DNA of 64,000 nucleotides from Flaviflexus salsibiostraticola. Lineage in GTDB: Bacteria > Actinomycetota > Actinomycetes > Actinomycetales > Actinomycetaceae. Of this stretch, positions 53,178 to 62,770 are shown piece by piece. Below the pieces are notes generated by a model. It was not told the origin of the DNA. It did no database searches and was given only the letters and a program-made list of their open reading frames with translations. How positions within the stretch are numbered: the stretch's first letter is position 1; each line of letters starts with the position of its first letter. A program made the translations under genes and the position numbers. The stretch spans positions 992,001-1,056,000 of the forward strand of contig NZ_CP034438.1 in assembly GCF_003952265.1 (NCBI RefSeq), given 5' to 3'.

Positions 53178-54575
53178 CTAGTATGACACATCGAGGGTTC
53201 GCGCCATAACGACGTCGTCGTTATTCTGCTCACCCACCATGAACTGCCGACGGCCGACGAGCTCGAAGCCAAGCTTGCTGTAGAGGCCCTGAGCACGCCT
53301 GTTGCCGGCGTTGGTGCCGAGCCAGATGTAGGGGCGCTCCCACTCCCGCGTCTGCGCGGACAGCGCCTTGAGGGTGGCGGTCATGAGCTTGCCCGCCAGG
53401 CCCGATCCGCGCCACTCCTGGTCGAGATAGAACTTCGACAGTTCGATGAGGGGGCCGATACGCTCGCCGTCGGACAGGACCGCATCGACGGGCGCACCGT
53501 CCTCGATTCCCGCGGCGCCGTCGCCCTCGGGCAGCAGCGACAGCGAGTAGGCGATGAGCCGGCACTGCTGGTCGCGCAGTCCCACGAGGACGTGGCGCGG
53601 CGAGGCGATGTAGCCGGCGAAGGCCTCCTCCGACAGGTTCCCTGCGATGAAGGCCTCGATATCCTCGGCAGCCATCGTCTTCGGGCACGCATCGGGAAAA
53701 GTCCGCGCCGCGAGGTCGGCATAATCAGAGGCGAGTTGTCTCTTGTCCGTGATCTCGAGGACAGGCTTGATCGGGTGCTCGCCGAGCTCGGGCTTGGCGC
53801 GCCAGTACCACCCGTGCTGTCCGAGTGCGGCGCGGTCCCGCCGGTCGAGCTTTTGGGCGTCGAGCGCGGCAATCATGTCGGGCCTGCGCAGGGCCGTCCG
53901 CCGGAGCGCCTCGTCACGCCGCCAGCGCGCCACGCGCCCATGATCTCCGGAGGTGAGGATCTGGGGAACCGATTCACCGCGCCAGTCGAGTGGCCTCGTA
54001 TAGGTCGGGTATTCAAGCAGCCCGGCACTGCCGTGCGACTCTTCGACGAGCGACTCCGGGTTGCCGATGACGCCGGGGACGAGCCGTGCGACGGCCTCGA
54101 CCAGCGCAAGGGCGGCGACCTCTCCCCCGTTGAGAACATAGTCGCCGAGGCTGAACTCGAAGACCTCGACCTCCTCGCGGGAGGCGTAGTGCTCGGCCAC
54201 CCGACCATCGATGCCCTCATAGCGGCCACAGGCGATGACGATCTGATCGCTGTTCCTTGCCAGGTCGGTGCAGATCTCTTGGCTGAGCGGATAGCCGGCC
54301 GGGGTGGGGATGGCGAGGATCCGGCGCGGGTTCTCCCGGCCAAGATCGATGTCGAACGCGCTGTCGAGCGCCCTGCCCCAGATGTCGGCCCGCATGACCA
54401 TGCCTGCTCCGCCGCCGACGGGCGTGTCGTCGACCGTGCGGTGCCGATCTTCGGTCCAGTCCCGCAGGTCATGGACGGCGATGTCGATCGCGCCGCCCTC
54501 GCTCGCCTTCCCGACCAGCGACAGCTGGAGAGCATTGAGGTAGGCCGGGAAAACCGAGAAGATGTCGAACCTCAT
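53178..54575 (-). CDS. trmD: tRNA (guanine37-N1)-methyltransferase TrmD fused to a GNAT acetyltransferase
   Basis: Residues about 1-250 are TrmD, the trefoil-knot enzyme that methylates G37 of tRNAs: VFPAYLNALQLSLVGKA, DDTPVGGGAGMVM, CGRYEGIDGRVAEHY, SLGDYVLNGGE, and LLEYPTYTRP. Residues about 265-465 are a GNAT domain with the acetyl-CoA loop WRGSGLAGKL (388-397) and C-terminal NRRAQGLYSKLGFELVG. The two are in one frame without a break, and the total of 465 residues is about twice a plain TrmD. The acetyl acceptor is unknown. The start is at ATG 54575, one base after the rimM stop. Confidence 0.92.
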   Translation of the reverse strand: MRFDIFSVFPAYLNALQLSLVGKASEGGAIDIAVHDLRDWTEDRHRTVDDTPVGGGAGMVMRADIWGRALDSAFDIDLGRENPRRILAIPTPAGYPLSQEICTDLARNSDQIVIACGRYEGIDGRVAEHYASREEVEVFEFSLGDYVLNGGEVAALALVEAVARLVPGVIGNPESLVEESHGSAGLLEYPTYTRPLDWRGESVPQILTSGDHGRVARWRRDEALRRTALRRPDMIAALDAQKLDRRDRAALGQHGWYWRAKPELGEHPIKPVLEITDKRQLASDYADLAARTFPDACPKTMAAEDIEAFIAGNLSEEAFAGYIASPRHVLVGLRDQQCRLIAYSLSLLPEGDGAAGIEDGAPVDAVLSDGERIGPLIELSKFYLDQEWRGSGLAGKLMTATLKALSAQTREWERPYIWLGTNAGNRRAQGLYSKLGFELVGRRQFMVGEQNNDDVVMARTLDVSY

Positions 54576-54576
54576 G

Positions 54577-55161
54577 TCAGGCGTCCCGGCCGGACTCGTC
54601 GGGCTCGTCGGAATCGTCCGAGTCGTCACTGCCATCGGCGACGACGATCTCATCCTCGGAGAACAGTCCCGGAGGCGCATCGATGACGACGCAGCTGTCG
54701 TCGATGTCGACCTCGACGACGATCTCTTTGACGAAGGGCACGCGGGTGACTCGGCCATCGGGCTCCTCGACAACGAGGAGGTCCTGGGCCGGCATCGGCT
54801 CCAGCCCGGTCACGGTTCCCAGCGTGTAGCCGTCGGGATCGAGTGCCTCGAGGCCGACGAGCTCATGCTCGTACCAGGAGTCGGACTCGCGGTCCTCCTC
54901 CTCGTCGGTCTCGATGACGAGGGCGACGCCGCGCAGGCGCTCCACGGCCGTCCGGTCTGTGACGCCGTCGAACGCGACGAACCAGGAGTCCTTATAGACT
55001 CTCGCCTTCGTGATCGTGAGCGGCCCCGCCTCGGCAGGATCGGTTTCAAGCACCGACCCGACGGCGAGCCGCTGCTCGGGAGAATCTGTCCGAACGTCAA
55101 GGCGAACCTCGCCCCGCAGGCCATGAGGCTGGCCGACCACCGCTACCCGTAATTGCACCAT
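54577..55161 (-). CDS. rimM: Ribosome maturation factor RimM
   Basis: Assists maturation of the 30S subunit head by binding S19. The 194-residue protein begins MVQLRVAVVGQPHGLRGEVRL and has the PRC-barrel C-terminal half (VTGLEPMPAQDLLVVE, VPFVKEIVVEVDIDD), with an acidic Asp/Ser tail. ATG 55161 was preferred to a TTG 12 bp upstream; neither has a clear Shine-Dalgarno. It follows a terminator after khpA and is tightly joined to trmD. Confidence 0.93.
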   Translation of the reverse strand: MVQLRVAVVGQPHGLRGEVRLDVRTDSPEQRLAVGSVLETDPAEAGPLTITKARVYKDSWFVAFDGVTDRTAVERLRGVALVIETDEEEDRESDSWYEHELVGLEALDPDGYTLGTVTGLEPMPAQDLLVVEEPDGRVTRVPFVKEIVVEVDIDDSCVVIDAPPGLFSEDEIVVADGSDDSDDSDEPDESGRDA

Positions 55162-55176
55162 CTCAGGGTACAAGAA

Positions 55177-55208
55177 GGGGCCGACACGATGGGAATCGTG
55201 CCGGCCCC
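55177..55208 (-). terminator. Terminator between khpA and rimM
   Basis: Minus-strand arms GGGGCCGGCACGAT and ATCGTGTCGGCCCC (one G-U wobble) with a 4-nt loop, followed by TTCTTGT, form a good terminator just after khpA. rimM-trmD must read through or use another promoter. Confidence 0.75.
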
Positions 55209-55217
55209 CTCACAGTG

Positions 55218-55457
55218 CTATGCCTGGTCAGTCTCGACGACGTCGACCCGGACTGAGCCGCGGGCGACGAGAGCTGACATGACGGAGCGCAGCGCGCGTG
55301 CCGTCCTGCCGGAGCGTCCGATGACGCGGCCGAGGTCGTCCGGATGGACTCGGACCTCGAGTGTCTCTCCGCGCCTGCCGCGCTTCGAATCGACACGAAC
55401 ATCGTCGGGGTTATCGACGATGCCGCGCACGAGGTGCTCGAGAACATCGGCCAGCAT
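55218..55457 (-). CDS. khpA: KH-domain RNA-binding protein KhpA
   Basis: A 79-residue protein with a KH fold (DVRVDSKRGRRGETLEVRVHPDDLGRVIGRSGRTARALRSVMSAL; the GRSG loop is the GxxG nucleic-acid clamp). KhpA acts with KhpB in RNA regulation of cell growth in Gram-positive bacteria. ATG 55457 shares one base with the rpsP stop, and the rpsP-khpA pair is conserved. It ends at the terminator before rimM. Confidence 0.92.
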   Translation of the reverse strand: MLADVLEHLVRGIVDNPDDVRVDSKRGRRGETLEVRVHPDDLGRVIGRSGRTARALRSVMSALVARGSVRVDVVETDQA

Positions 55458-55918
55458 CAAGCGTCCTCAGCCGGTGCTTCTGCCTCGGCCGACTCCTCGG
55501 CTGCTGCCTCTGCTTCGGCCTGGGCGGCAACCCTGGCCTCGGCCTTCTTGGCGCGCTGCTTCTCGGCCTCGTCCTGGATCTTGGCGATAGCCTCGTCGCG
55601 AGCCTTGGTCTTCTCGTCGTCGGAGATCTCCTTGACCTCGAGAGCACCTTCGGTGTTGCCCTTGCCGCGGAATTTGGCCCAATCGCCGGTGATGTGGAGC
55701 TGGCGACGGACGGCGTCGGACGGCTGTGCGCCGACCGAGAGCCAGTACTGTGCGCGCTCGGAGTCGATCTCGATGAGCGAGGGCTCCATGAGCGGGTTGT
55801 ACTTGCCGATCTCCTCGATGACGCGGCCGTCACGCTTCTTGCGCGAATCGACGACGACAACACGGTAAACCGGCGCATGGGTCTTGCCCATGCGCTTCAA
55901 ACGAATCTTAACTGCCAC
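55457..55918 (-). CDS. rpsP: 30S ribosomal protein S16
   Basis: Ribosomal protein S16: [38 protein letters not shown] and [15 protein letters not shown]. The 153-residue product has the long Ala/Glu-rich C-terminal extension seen in actinomycetes (core about 85 residues). The start is GTG 55918, with AGGAG 11 nt before; the conserved N-terminus rules out starts further up. Confidence 0.96.
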   Translation of the reverse strand: MAVKIRLKRMGKTHAPVYRVVVVDSRKKRDGRVIEEIGKYNPLMEPSLIEIDSERAQYWLSVGAQPSDAVRRQLHITGDWAKFRGKGNTEGALEVKEISDDEKTKARDEAIAKIQDEAEKQRAKKAEARVAAQAEAEAAAEESAEAEAPAEDA

Positions 55919-56087
55919 TTGTGTGGTCACTCCTGGTTCTGAGTTGTGGATCGCGCGCGTCTCGGTGGGGCCAAGATGCTTGTTCTCCGGGACACGGCGT
56001 GAGCTGGAGAGAGGGGCCAGAGAACACGCCGGGTACAGCGACCAATTCTGCCAGAGAACCGGCCTCCGCCCAAGCGCGGAACCACGT

Positions 56088-57182
56088 TCAGTCCGTGGCC
56101 TCACTCACGAGCCTGCCGTCACGGATGATGGCAAGGGGGGAATCGAGAACACTCATGTCCGACCTCGGGTCGTCCGAGTAGACGACGACGTCGGCTGCGC
56201 TGCCCTCCTCGAGCGCGCTGAAGCCGAGCCTGCGCCTGCCCTCCCAGGAGGCGGCTGCGATGACCGCCGATGCGGGGATGCCCGCGTCGACGCAGGCCTG
56301 CAGCTCGCTCGGGAACGTACCGTGGGAGAGCGTGCTGCCAGAATCTGAGCCCATGAGCAGGCTGATTCCGGCATCCGCCATTGCCGCCATGTGCTCGACG
56401 CGGTTCTCGTACATCCCCATCATTCGCCTTGCGTACACGGGGTACTTCGCACCCGCCTGCTCGGCGATCGCTGCGAATGTCGCAACCTGGTTCGCCGTGG
56501 GGGTGACGAGGATGCCGCGTGCAGCGACCTCCTGCATCTGGTCCGGGGTCATGCCCGTCCCGTGCTCGATGTCGTCCACGCCGGCCTCGAGGAGATCATC
56601 GATCGTCTCGGTCGCGAACGTGTGGACGGCGACCTTCGCACCCGCCTCGTGGGCGGCCTGGACGGCGTCGATGAGGATCTCGCGCGGCCAGAGCGGCTCG
56701 AGGTCGGCATCGGCGCCCTTCGAGCGTTCGATCCAGTCCCCGACAAGCTTGACCCAGCCGTTGCCGCGCCTCGCCTCCTCGACGATGACGTCCGGCAGCT
56801 CGGCCGGCTCGATGTCCCTCGAGACGCCGCGGATGTAGCGCTTCTGCCGTGCGATGTGGGTGCCGCAGTGGATGATGTGGGGCACGTTCGACTCCGCGTC
56901 GATCCACGTCATGTCGGCGGGCACACCGAGGTCCCGCACGAGGGTGACTCCCGTCGCGAGGACGGTCGCCGCCTGGGCGAGGGCCTCACTCCGTTCGACG
57001 ACGATGTCGGCCCCGAGGCCAATGTGGCAGTGGACATCGACGAGGCCCGGCATCGCCACTCCGCGGATGGTGTGGGCGCGGTCCGCGCCCACGGGCCTCG
57101 TATAGGTGATGGTGCCGCCGTCGATCCAGGCGTCGGATGCTACTCCGTCGCCGTGCAGAACCGTGCCGGTCAGGTGGATCAT
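56088..57182 (-). CDS. Metal-dependent amidohydrolase, imidazolonepropionase-like
   Basis: A 364-residue amidohydrolase-superfamily enzyme with the full metal set: His51/His53 (VDVHCHIG), Lys145 (WVKLVGDW, a candidate carboxylated lysine), His187 (VHTFA), His207 (IEHGTG) and Asp280 (GSDSG). The fold is a beta/alpha barrel with a small beta-sandwich from both ends. The nearest groups hydrolyse cyclic amides or peptides (imidazolonepropionase, Xaa-Pro dipeptidase-like enzymes); the substrate is unknown. Its ATG overlaps the ffh stop (ATGA), an odd partner for a signal recognition gene. Confidence 0.85.
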   Translation of the reverse strand: MIHLTGTVLHGDGVASDAWIDGGTITYTRPVGADRAHTIRGVAMPGLVDVHCHIGLGADIVVERSEALAQAATVLATGVTLVRDLGVPADMTWIDAESNVPHIIHCGTHIARQKRYIRGVSRDIEPAELPDVIVEEARRGNGWVKLVGDWIERSKGADADLEPLWPREILIDAVQAAHEAGAKVAVHTFATETIDDLLEAGVDDIEHGTGMTPDQMQEVAARGILVTPTANQVATFAAIAEQAGAKYPVYARRMMGMYENRVEHMAAMADAGISLLMGSDSGSTLSHGTFPSELQACVDAGIPASAVIAAASWEGRRRLGFSALEEGSAADVVVYSDDPRSDMSVLDSPLAIIRDGRLVSEATD

Positions 57183-58726
57183 CGGAGGAACTTCGCGAGC
57201 TCGTCGAGGTTCGGTGCCTCGCCGGAATCCTTGCCGACACCGAAGGCGGAGCCCTTCGGTGCGTTCGCGGCCTTCTGGGCGGCCTCACGCTCCTGCTGAG
57301 CGCGCTTCGCCGGGTTGCCGGAGCGGCCCTTCTTCGTGGCCGACTTGCGCTTCTTCGACGCGGCGGGCTGACGCGCCTTCGACCGCTTGCCCATCCCCGG
57401 CATCGATCCCATGCCGGGGGCTCCCCCGCCGCGGGACATGTGCTGCATGAGCTTCTTCGCCTGCTCGAACCGGTCCATGAGGGAATTGACCTCCTGGACC
57501 GTCGTCCCGGAGCCGGCGGCGATGCGGCGGCGGCGAGAGCCGTCGAGAATCTTCGGCTCGTTGCGCTCCTTCGGAGTCATCGAGCGGATGATCGCCTCGA
57601 CACGGTCGACCTCACGCTCATCGAAGTTCTCCAGCTGGTCGCGGAACTGGCCCATGCCCGGCATCATGCCGAGCATCTTCTTCATCGATCCCATCTTCCG
57701 GATCTGCTGCAGCTGGGCGAGGAAGTCGTTGAGGGTGAAGGAGCCCTCCGCCATCTTCTCGGCGAGGTCCTCGGCCTCCTTCTCGTCATAGGCCTTCTGC
57801 GCCTGCTCGATGAGGGTGAGGATGTCGCCCATGTCGAGGATCCTCGACGCCATGCGGTCGGCATGGAAGCGCTCGAAGTCGTCGAGCTTCTCGCCGGTCG
57901 ACGCGAACATGACGGGCACGCCGGTCACGCCGCGGACCGACAGGGCGGCACCGCCCCTCGCGTCGCCGTCGAGCTTCGACAGGACGACGCCGGTGAAGCC
58001 GACACCGTCGCGGAAGGCGATGGAGGTCTGGACGGCGTCCTGACCGATCATCGCGTCAAGGACGAAGAGCGTCTCGTTCGGCCTGACGGCGTCACGGATG
58101 TTCCGGGCCTGCTCCATCATCTCCTCGTCGATGCCGAGGCGGCCCGCGGTATCGACGATGACAATGCTGTAGTGGTTGGCCTTCGCGTGCTCGACACCGC
58201 TGCGGGCGACGTGGACGGGGTCACCGACACCGTTGCCCGGCTCGGGTGCCCACACGTCGACACCGGCCTGCTGGCCGACGATCTGGAGCTGGTTGACGGC
58301 GTTCGGGCGCTGGAGATCGGAGGCGACGAGGAGGACCTTGTTATCCCGTTCGCGCAGCCACTTCCCGAGCTTGCCGGCGAGGGTGGTCTTACCCGCGCCC
58401 TGGAGGCCGGCGAGCATGATGACCGTGGGCGGATGCGAGGCGAAGTGCAGCTCTCTCGTGTCGCCGCCGAGGATCTCGACCAGCTCATCATTGACGATCT
58501 TGATGACCTGCTGGGCAGGGTTCAGCGCCTGCGACTTGAGCGACTCGGCTGCCTTCTCTCGGACCGCGGCCGTGAACTCGCGGACGACGGGCAGCGCCAC
58601 GTCCGCTTCGAGCAGGGCGCGGCGGATCTCGCGGATCGTAACGTCGATATCCGACTCTGAGAGCCGGCCCTTCCCTCGCAGCTGCTTGAAAGAGCCGGTT
58701 ATCCGATCAGAAAGTGATGTGAACAC
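57179..58726 (-). CDS. ffh: Signal recognition particle protein Ffh
   Basis: SRP GTPase that binds signal sequences co-translationally. The 515-residue protein has the N domain, the G domain with GLQGAGKTTLAGKL, VDTAGRLGIDEEMM and SKLDGDARGG, and a Met-rich M domain (residues about 300-430: MGSMKKMLGMMPGMGQF). A basic tail of about 60 residues follows (KRSKARQPAASKKRKS). Start at GTG 58726 after AGGAAGACT. It lies close to the ftsY gene, separated by about 190 bp, and is coupled to the amidohydrolase. Confidence 0.95.
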   Translation of the reverse strand: MFTSLSDRITGSFKQLRGKGRLSESDIDVTIREIRRALLEADVALPVVREFTAAVREKAAESLKSQALNPAQQVIKIVNDELVEILGGDTRELHFASHPPTVIMLAGLQGAGKTTLAGKLGKWLRERDNKVLLVASDLQRPNAVNQLQIVGQQAGVDVWAPEPGNGVGDPVHVARSGVEHAKANHYSIVIVDTAGRLGIDEEMMEQARNIRDAVRPNETLFVLDAMIGQDAVQTSIAFRDGVGFTGVVLSKLDGDARGGAALSVRGVTGVPVMFASTGEKLDDFERFHADRMASRILDMGDILTLIEQAQKAYDEKEAEDLAEKMAEGSFTLNDFLAQLQQIRKMGSMKKMLGMMPGMGQFRDQLENFDEREVDRVEAIIRSMTPKERNEPKILDGSRRRRIAAGSGTTVQEVNSLMDRFEQAKKLMQHMSRGGGAPGMGSMPGMGKRSKARQPAASKKRKSATKKGRSGNPAKRAQQEREAAQKAANAPKGSAFGVGKDSGEAPNLDELAKFLR

Positions 58727-58855
58727 AGTCTTCCTATTCCTTCGACTCCGTCCAGCGTAGCCGTTTGGTTGGTTCATCCACTACCCGAAGGAGCGTGATG
58801 TGGGGGGGGTCGATGCGGGCGGCCCGGAGCCGCGACCGTCCACCATTCTACTGCG

Positions 58856-58889
58856 AGTGGACGGAGGCGATTCGCCGCCTCCGTCCACT
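58856..58889 (-). terminator. Terminator after ftsY
   Basis: Arms AGTGGACGGAGGCG (58856-58869) and its complement (58876-58889) around a 6-nt loop lie 28 bp past the ftsY stop codon. A G8 run sits nearby (58802-58809). Confidence 0.7.
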
Positions 58890-58917
58890 GACGTTCGCAG
58901 TCCCGCAGGGCGTGGCT

Positions 58918-60099
58918 TCAGGAGATCAGCGCGTCGACGAAGCCCTCGGGGTCGAACGGTGCGAGATCATCGGCGCCCTCCCCGAGGCCGACGAACTTGA
59001 CAGGCACACCGAGCGTGCGCTGGACGTTGATGACAATCCCGCCCTTAGCTGTGCCGTCGAGCTTCGTGAGGACGATGCCGGTGATGCCGACAACCTCGGA
59101 GAAGATCTTCGCCTGGGACATCGCATTCTGCCCCGTCGTGGCGTCGATGACGAGGAGGACCTCCCGGACGGGGGCCTGCTTCTCCATGACCCGCTTGATT
59201 TTGCCGAGCTCATCCATGAGGCTGCCCTTGTTCTGGAGGCGGCCGGCCGTGTCGACGATGACGACGTCGGTCTCGCGGCGGCGGCCCTCAGCGACTGCCT
59301 CGAAGGCGACGGACGCGGGATCGGCTCCCTCGATGTCGGAGCGGACGACGTCGACTCCGACTCGCTCACCCCACGTGGCGAGCTGGTCGGCCGCGGCGGC
59401 GCGGAAGGTGTCGGCCGCGCCGAGGAGGACCGTGCGATCCTCAGCAACGAGGACGCGTGCGAGCTTGCCGATCGTGGTTGTCTTACCCGTGCCGTTGACG
59501 CCGACGACGAGGACGGTCGCGGGGTGCTGGCCGCCGTCTTCGCCGATGCCCGGCGTCGTGTCGAGCGTGCGATCGAGGGAGGGGTCGACGAGCGCGAGGA
59601 GCTGCTCGCGCAGGATCTCGCGGACGACAGCCGGATCGGTCGTGCCTCGCACCTTCGTCTGCGTGCGCAGGTTCTCCATGAGCTCATCGCTGGCCTCAAG
59701 GCCGACATCGGCGACAAGGAGGGTCTCCTCGATCTCGTCCCAGTCGTCCTCGGTCAGGTCACCGCGGGAGAGGATGGCGAGCAGGGCCTTGCCCATGCCT
59801 CCCGAGCGGGCGAGACGGGCACGCAGTCGCTCCATACGCGAGGGGACGGACTCGGGACGTTCGAGCGTCGCCGTGAAGGTTTGTGGATCGACCGGTTCAT
59901 CGCCGAGCGGGACCTCCTCAGCGGCGACCTCGGCCTCGGCCCGTTCGAGGGCCTCCGCCTCCTCCTCGGTGAGGACCGGGGTGATGGATTCGTCGAGCCG
60001 GAACGTGTCGGACTTCTTCTTCCTCGACCCGGCGTACAGGCCGATGCCCACGACAAGGACGAGGACGACGGCGAAAATGATGATGAGAGTTTCTGGCAT
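58918..60099 (-). CDS. ftsY: SRP receptor FtsY
   Basis: Membrane-associated GTPase receptor for the SRP. The 393-residue protein has an N-terminal transmembrane helix (about 4-24), an acidic A domain (EEEAEALERAEAEVAAEE), then NG GTPase domains with GVNGTGKTTTIGKLA, VDTAGRLQNKGSLMDEL and TKLDGTAKGG. Start taken at ATG 60099, directly at the membrane helix; an ATG six codons upstream is also possible, with a GGGGGA tract between. It ends at a terminator. Confidence 0.95.
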   Translation of the reverse strand: MPETLIIIFAVVLVLVVGIGLYAGSRKKKSDTFRLDESITPVLTEEEAEALERAEAEVAAEEVPLGDEPVDPQTFTATLERPESVPSRMERLRARLARSGGMGKALLAILSRGDLTEDDWDEIEETLLVADVGLEASDELMENLRTQTKVRGTTDPAVVREILREQLLALVDPSLDRTLDTTPGIGEDGGQHPATVLVVGVNGTGKTTTIGKLARVLVAEDRTVLLGAADTFRAAAADQLATWGERVGVDVVRSDIEGADPASVAFEAVAEGRRRETDVVIVDTAGRLQNKGSLMDELGKIKRVMEKQAPVREVLLVIDATTGQNAMSQAKIFSEVVGITGIVLTKLDGTAKGGIVINVQRTLGVPVKFVGLGEGADDLAPFDPEGFVDALIS

Positions 60100-60206
60100 G
60101 GCTTCAGTTTCCCCCATTGCGACCCGTGAGTACACCGGGACGACGTCCTGGTGTCACGAATCGGTGACTCGGTGACAGGTCATGTCGCGTGCGGGATGAC
60201 GCGCGA

Positions 60207-62768
60207 CTAGTGGGTGTACCTCTTCGTCACTGAGGGGTTAGCCATGATCTTCAGATCAGCCCAGGACTCTGCGGACTTCACATCTGACTCGAAGGCGATG
60301 AGATACCCCCAGGACGTGTTGTCGAAGTCTGGGTGGCTGATCAGCTCATTGACGAGGCTGACGGCCGCGTCCTTCTTGCTTTGGACAGTCTCATCGTCCA
60401 CGCCACGATCGGACTTACCTTCGATGATCCAATGGATGCCCTCGCGGTCGAGTGCAACGAAGTCTGGGTAGTAGTTGTCCCGAGTCGAGTACGCGATCGA
60501 GGCGCCGTCACGCCGGTAAAGACGCTTCCACCAGACGATGTCACTGGAGTAGTTCAGCATCAGTGCAAGCAGGTACTCACCGCTCCACGAATCGAATGTT
60601 GCGACTGGGAAGAGACCCTTTGACCACTCGCCGTAGAACCCGCGGACCTGGAAAGCGGCCTGCTGGTCCTCCTCGAGAAGCGCGCGTACGTCCTCACCTA
60701 TAGGAAGTGTGAATGTCTGGTCAATTGGAAGGCGAACCGGACGGATGGTTATCTCAGTCCGAGTGCTGCTCGCATGCTCACGAACTGCCTGAAGGATAAG
60801 CGTCTCGAGCTCGCTGACTGCCGAATCCTTCGCCTTCTCCGTCCACTCCGCGATTGGAGACGCTTCCATGAACTCCGGAATGATCCGTTTCTGCAACTGG
60901 GCAACGTTCGTCTGGTTCTTCGTCACCTGGCGCAGTCCGAGAACACGACGCGTCAGTTCCCTGACGACATCGTCCTTGTTCACGGGTGCGCTGGCGACCT
61001 GAGCATCCTCGATACGTTCTGTCTTGAGCGACGAGTCGCTTTCGGATGCAACGAGCTTCTGCCGCTGAAGCACCTCACCTGTATCCCGCACCCGCCTTGC
61101 TGCTGCTTGGATGGCATGGTCATGCACCTCGGACAGCCGGAAGGGCGCAATCGTCTCTTCCATGGTTGATGTGGGAAACAGGAAGGTGGTCCCTTCGAAT
61201 GCCGGGTTGATACGGATTTCGAGCGGTTCAACCGGGGGTGCCAATTCGATCTCTTCGCTATCCTCAAGCTCCACGGCCTTGATAGTCACAACCGTATCCC
61301 CAGCTTCAAGCTCAGCTCCTCCATCGAGTCGAAGATCCGGCTCACTCTCACTCCAGGCACGCTTCTCGGCCGCCATGTCTCGTTCAGCCGACGATGGCAC
61401 GTAATCAGTTCCCTTCGGTTGGGGCTGGGCATGGGCAGCCAATTCCTCGCCGGACAGCTCACCGTCGACAGCCTCATCCAAACCAAAAGTCTTAAGGATG
61501 TTCTCGTCATCGAGCAGCTCCGCGAACGATGTATGGGCGAGAATATCGAGCTGATCGATCGTAGGAACTCCAGTTCTCGTGCCGAAGGGCAGTCGCAACC
61601 CGCGGCCCATCGTCTGTTGGGTCAGGACTTCGGAGGCCATTGCTCTGAGCGTGCACATGACCGCAATACGCTTCGTGTCCCATCCCTCCTTGAGCTTGTC
61701 GACGGAGACGACGACTCGAATAGGCGAATCCGGACTGTCCAGCCCGTCGAGCATCTTCCGCGTCTCTTCGCCATCGTGCTGATTGTCGACCTGGAGGACT
61801 GACATTTCCGAGGCATAGCCAGGACCACGAAGAAGCTCCGCGGTCTGCGTCGCGTGCTCGACGTTTGCGCACACGACGAAGAGGGCAGGCTTCGTCTCTG
61901 GAGCGTCCGGGTGATCGTTCCGGAAGGCAGCGTACGCAGCCTCCTTATTGCGGAGAAGTGACATCGCATCCCTCAGCTGGCGCTCTTCGGCCTGCTCGCC
62001 GTGGTAGCCCGACTTGCGATAAACGAGCACTGGAGTCTTGACGAAACCGTCGCTGATCGCCCGGTGGAGCGGGTAGCGGTAGATGACGTTGTCTCCACGG
62101 GAAGCTGATGCAGTCAGCCCAATGGTCGCCGCGGGCGTAAGGTCCCTCAGCGCCTGATTGAACGCCTTCGCACTCGCTCCATAGAGGTGGGACTCGTCGG
62201 CGATGACGACGAGATCATCCAGCTCCCGCAGAAACTCGTACAGCGAACCGGCATCCTCCTGGAACTTTCTGATTTTCGTGCGCTGGGCATCCATCGTCGC
62301 ACCGGTCGAGCTCGTCGTTGACCTTGGGGCGACGAGCTGGTGCACGTTGAAGATGTAGACCATGGACGGGTCTGAGGCGCTCTCAAAGAAGTTCCCCGCC
62401 TGCCGCACCCGCCACGCATCGTATGACTGCGGGCTGACGACCTCGGGGTGGACCGCAAACCCACGAACATAGCGATCGAAACCGAATGAGAAGTTCTGAA
62501 CCGTCTTGTTCTGCACAACGAGCGAAGGCGTGACGATCATGACGTTATGGATGCCATGGCGCCGGAAGTACTCAATTGCCGCCGCCATGAGGTAGGTCTT
62601 GCCTGCCCCGGTTGCCATGTTCATGACAAGCGGGTCCAGCGGATCGAAATCGCCGGTCAGCTGGAAGATCAGCTGCCGCAGTCCCTCCTTGTTCGGTGCG
62701 CGCAGGTCAAACTCTTTGGCGATCTGGTCGATCATTCCCTGGTCAAGCGAAATCGGAAGCGTGGCCAT
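60207..62768 (-). CDS. Type III restriction-modification Res-like helicase-nuclease
   Basis: An 853-residue superfamily 2 helicase fused to a nuclease. Walker A (ATGAGKT, 52-58), Walker B DESH (191-194), motif III-type LTASAS, helicase C motifs (GWDTKRIAVMCTLRA, TQQTMGRGLRLPFG) and a C-terminal PD-(D/E)xK nuclease (Pro768-Asp769 ... Glu783-Gly-Lys785) are all present. This is the arrangement of type III Res subunits, which cut when two unmodified sites are met. ATG 62768 follows AGGAGG. It starts 2 bp after the Mod gene stop. Cutting of foreign DNA is inferred from family. Confidence 0.88.
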   Translation of the reverse strand: MATLPISLDQGMIDQIAKEFDLRAPNKEGLRQLIFQLTGDFDPLDPLVMNMATGAGKTYLMAAAIEYFRRHGIHNVMIVTPSLVVQNKTVQNFSFGFDRYVRGFAVHPEVVSPQSYDAWRVRQAGNFFESASDPSMVYIFNVHQLVAPRSTTSSTGATMDAQRTKIRKFQEDAGSLYEFLRELDDLVVIADESHLYGASAKAFNQALRDLTPAATIGLTASASRGDNVIYRYPLHRAISDGFVKTPVLVYRKSGYHGEQAEERQLRDAMSLLRNKEAAYAAFRNDHPDAPETKPALFVVCANVEHATQTAELLRGPGYASEMSVLQVDNQHDGEETRKMLDGLDSPDSPIRVVVSVDKLKEGWDTKRIAVMCTLRAMASEVLTQQTMGRGLRLPFGTRTGVPTIDQLDILAHTSFAELLDDENILKTFGLDEAVDGELSGEELAAHAQPQPKGTDYVPSSAERDMAAEKRAWSESEPDLRLDGGAELEAGDTVVTIKAVELEDSEEIELAPPVEPLEIRINPAFEGTTFLFPTSTMEETIAPFRLSEVHDHAIQAAARRVRDTGEVLQRQKLVASESDSSLKTERIEDAQVASAPVNKDDVVRELTRRVLGLRQVTKNQTNVAQLQKRIIPEFMEASPIAEWTEKAKDSAVSELETLILQAVREHASSTRTEITIRPVRLPIDQTFTLPIGEDVRALLEEDQQAAFQVRGFYGEWSKGLFPVATFDSWSGEYLLALMLNYSSDIVWWKRLYRRDGASIAYSTRDNYYPDFVALDREGIHWIIEGKSDRGVDDETVQSKKDAAVSLVNELISHPDFDNTSWGYLIAFESDVKSAESWADLKIMANPSVTKRYTH

Positions 62769-62770
62769 CG

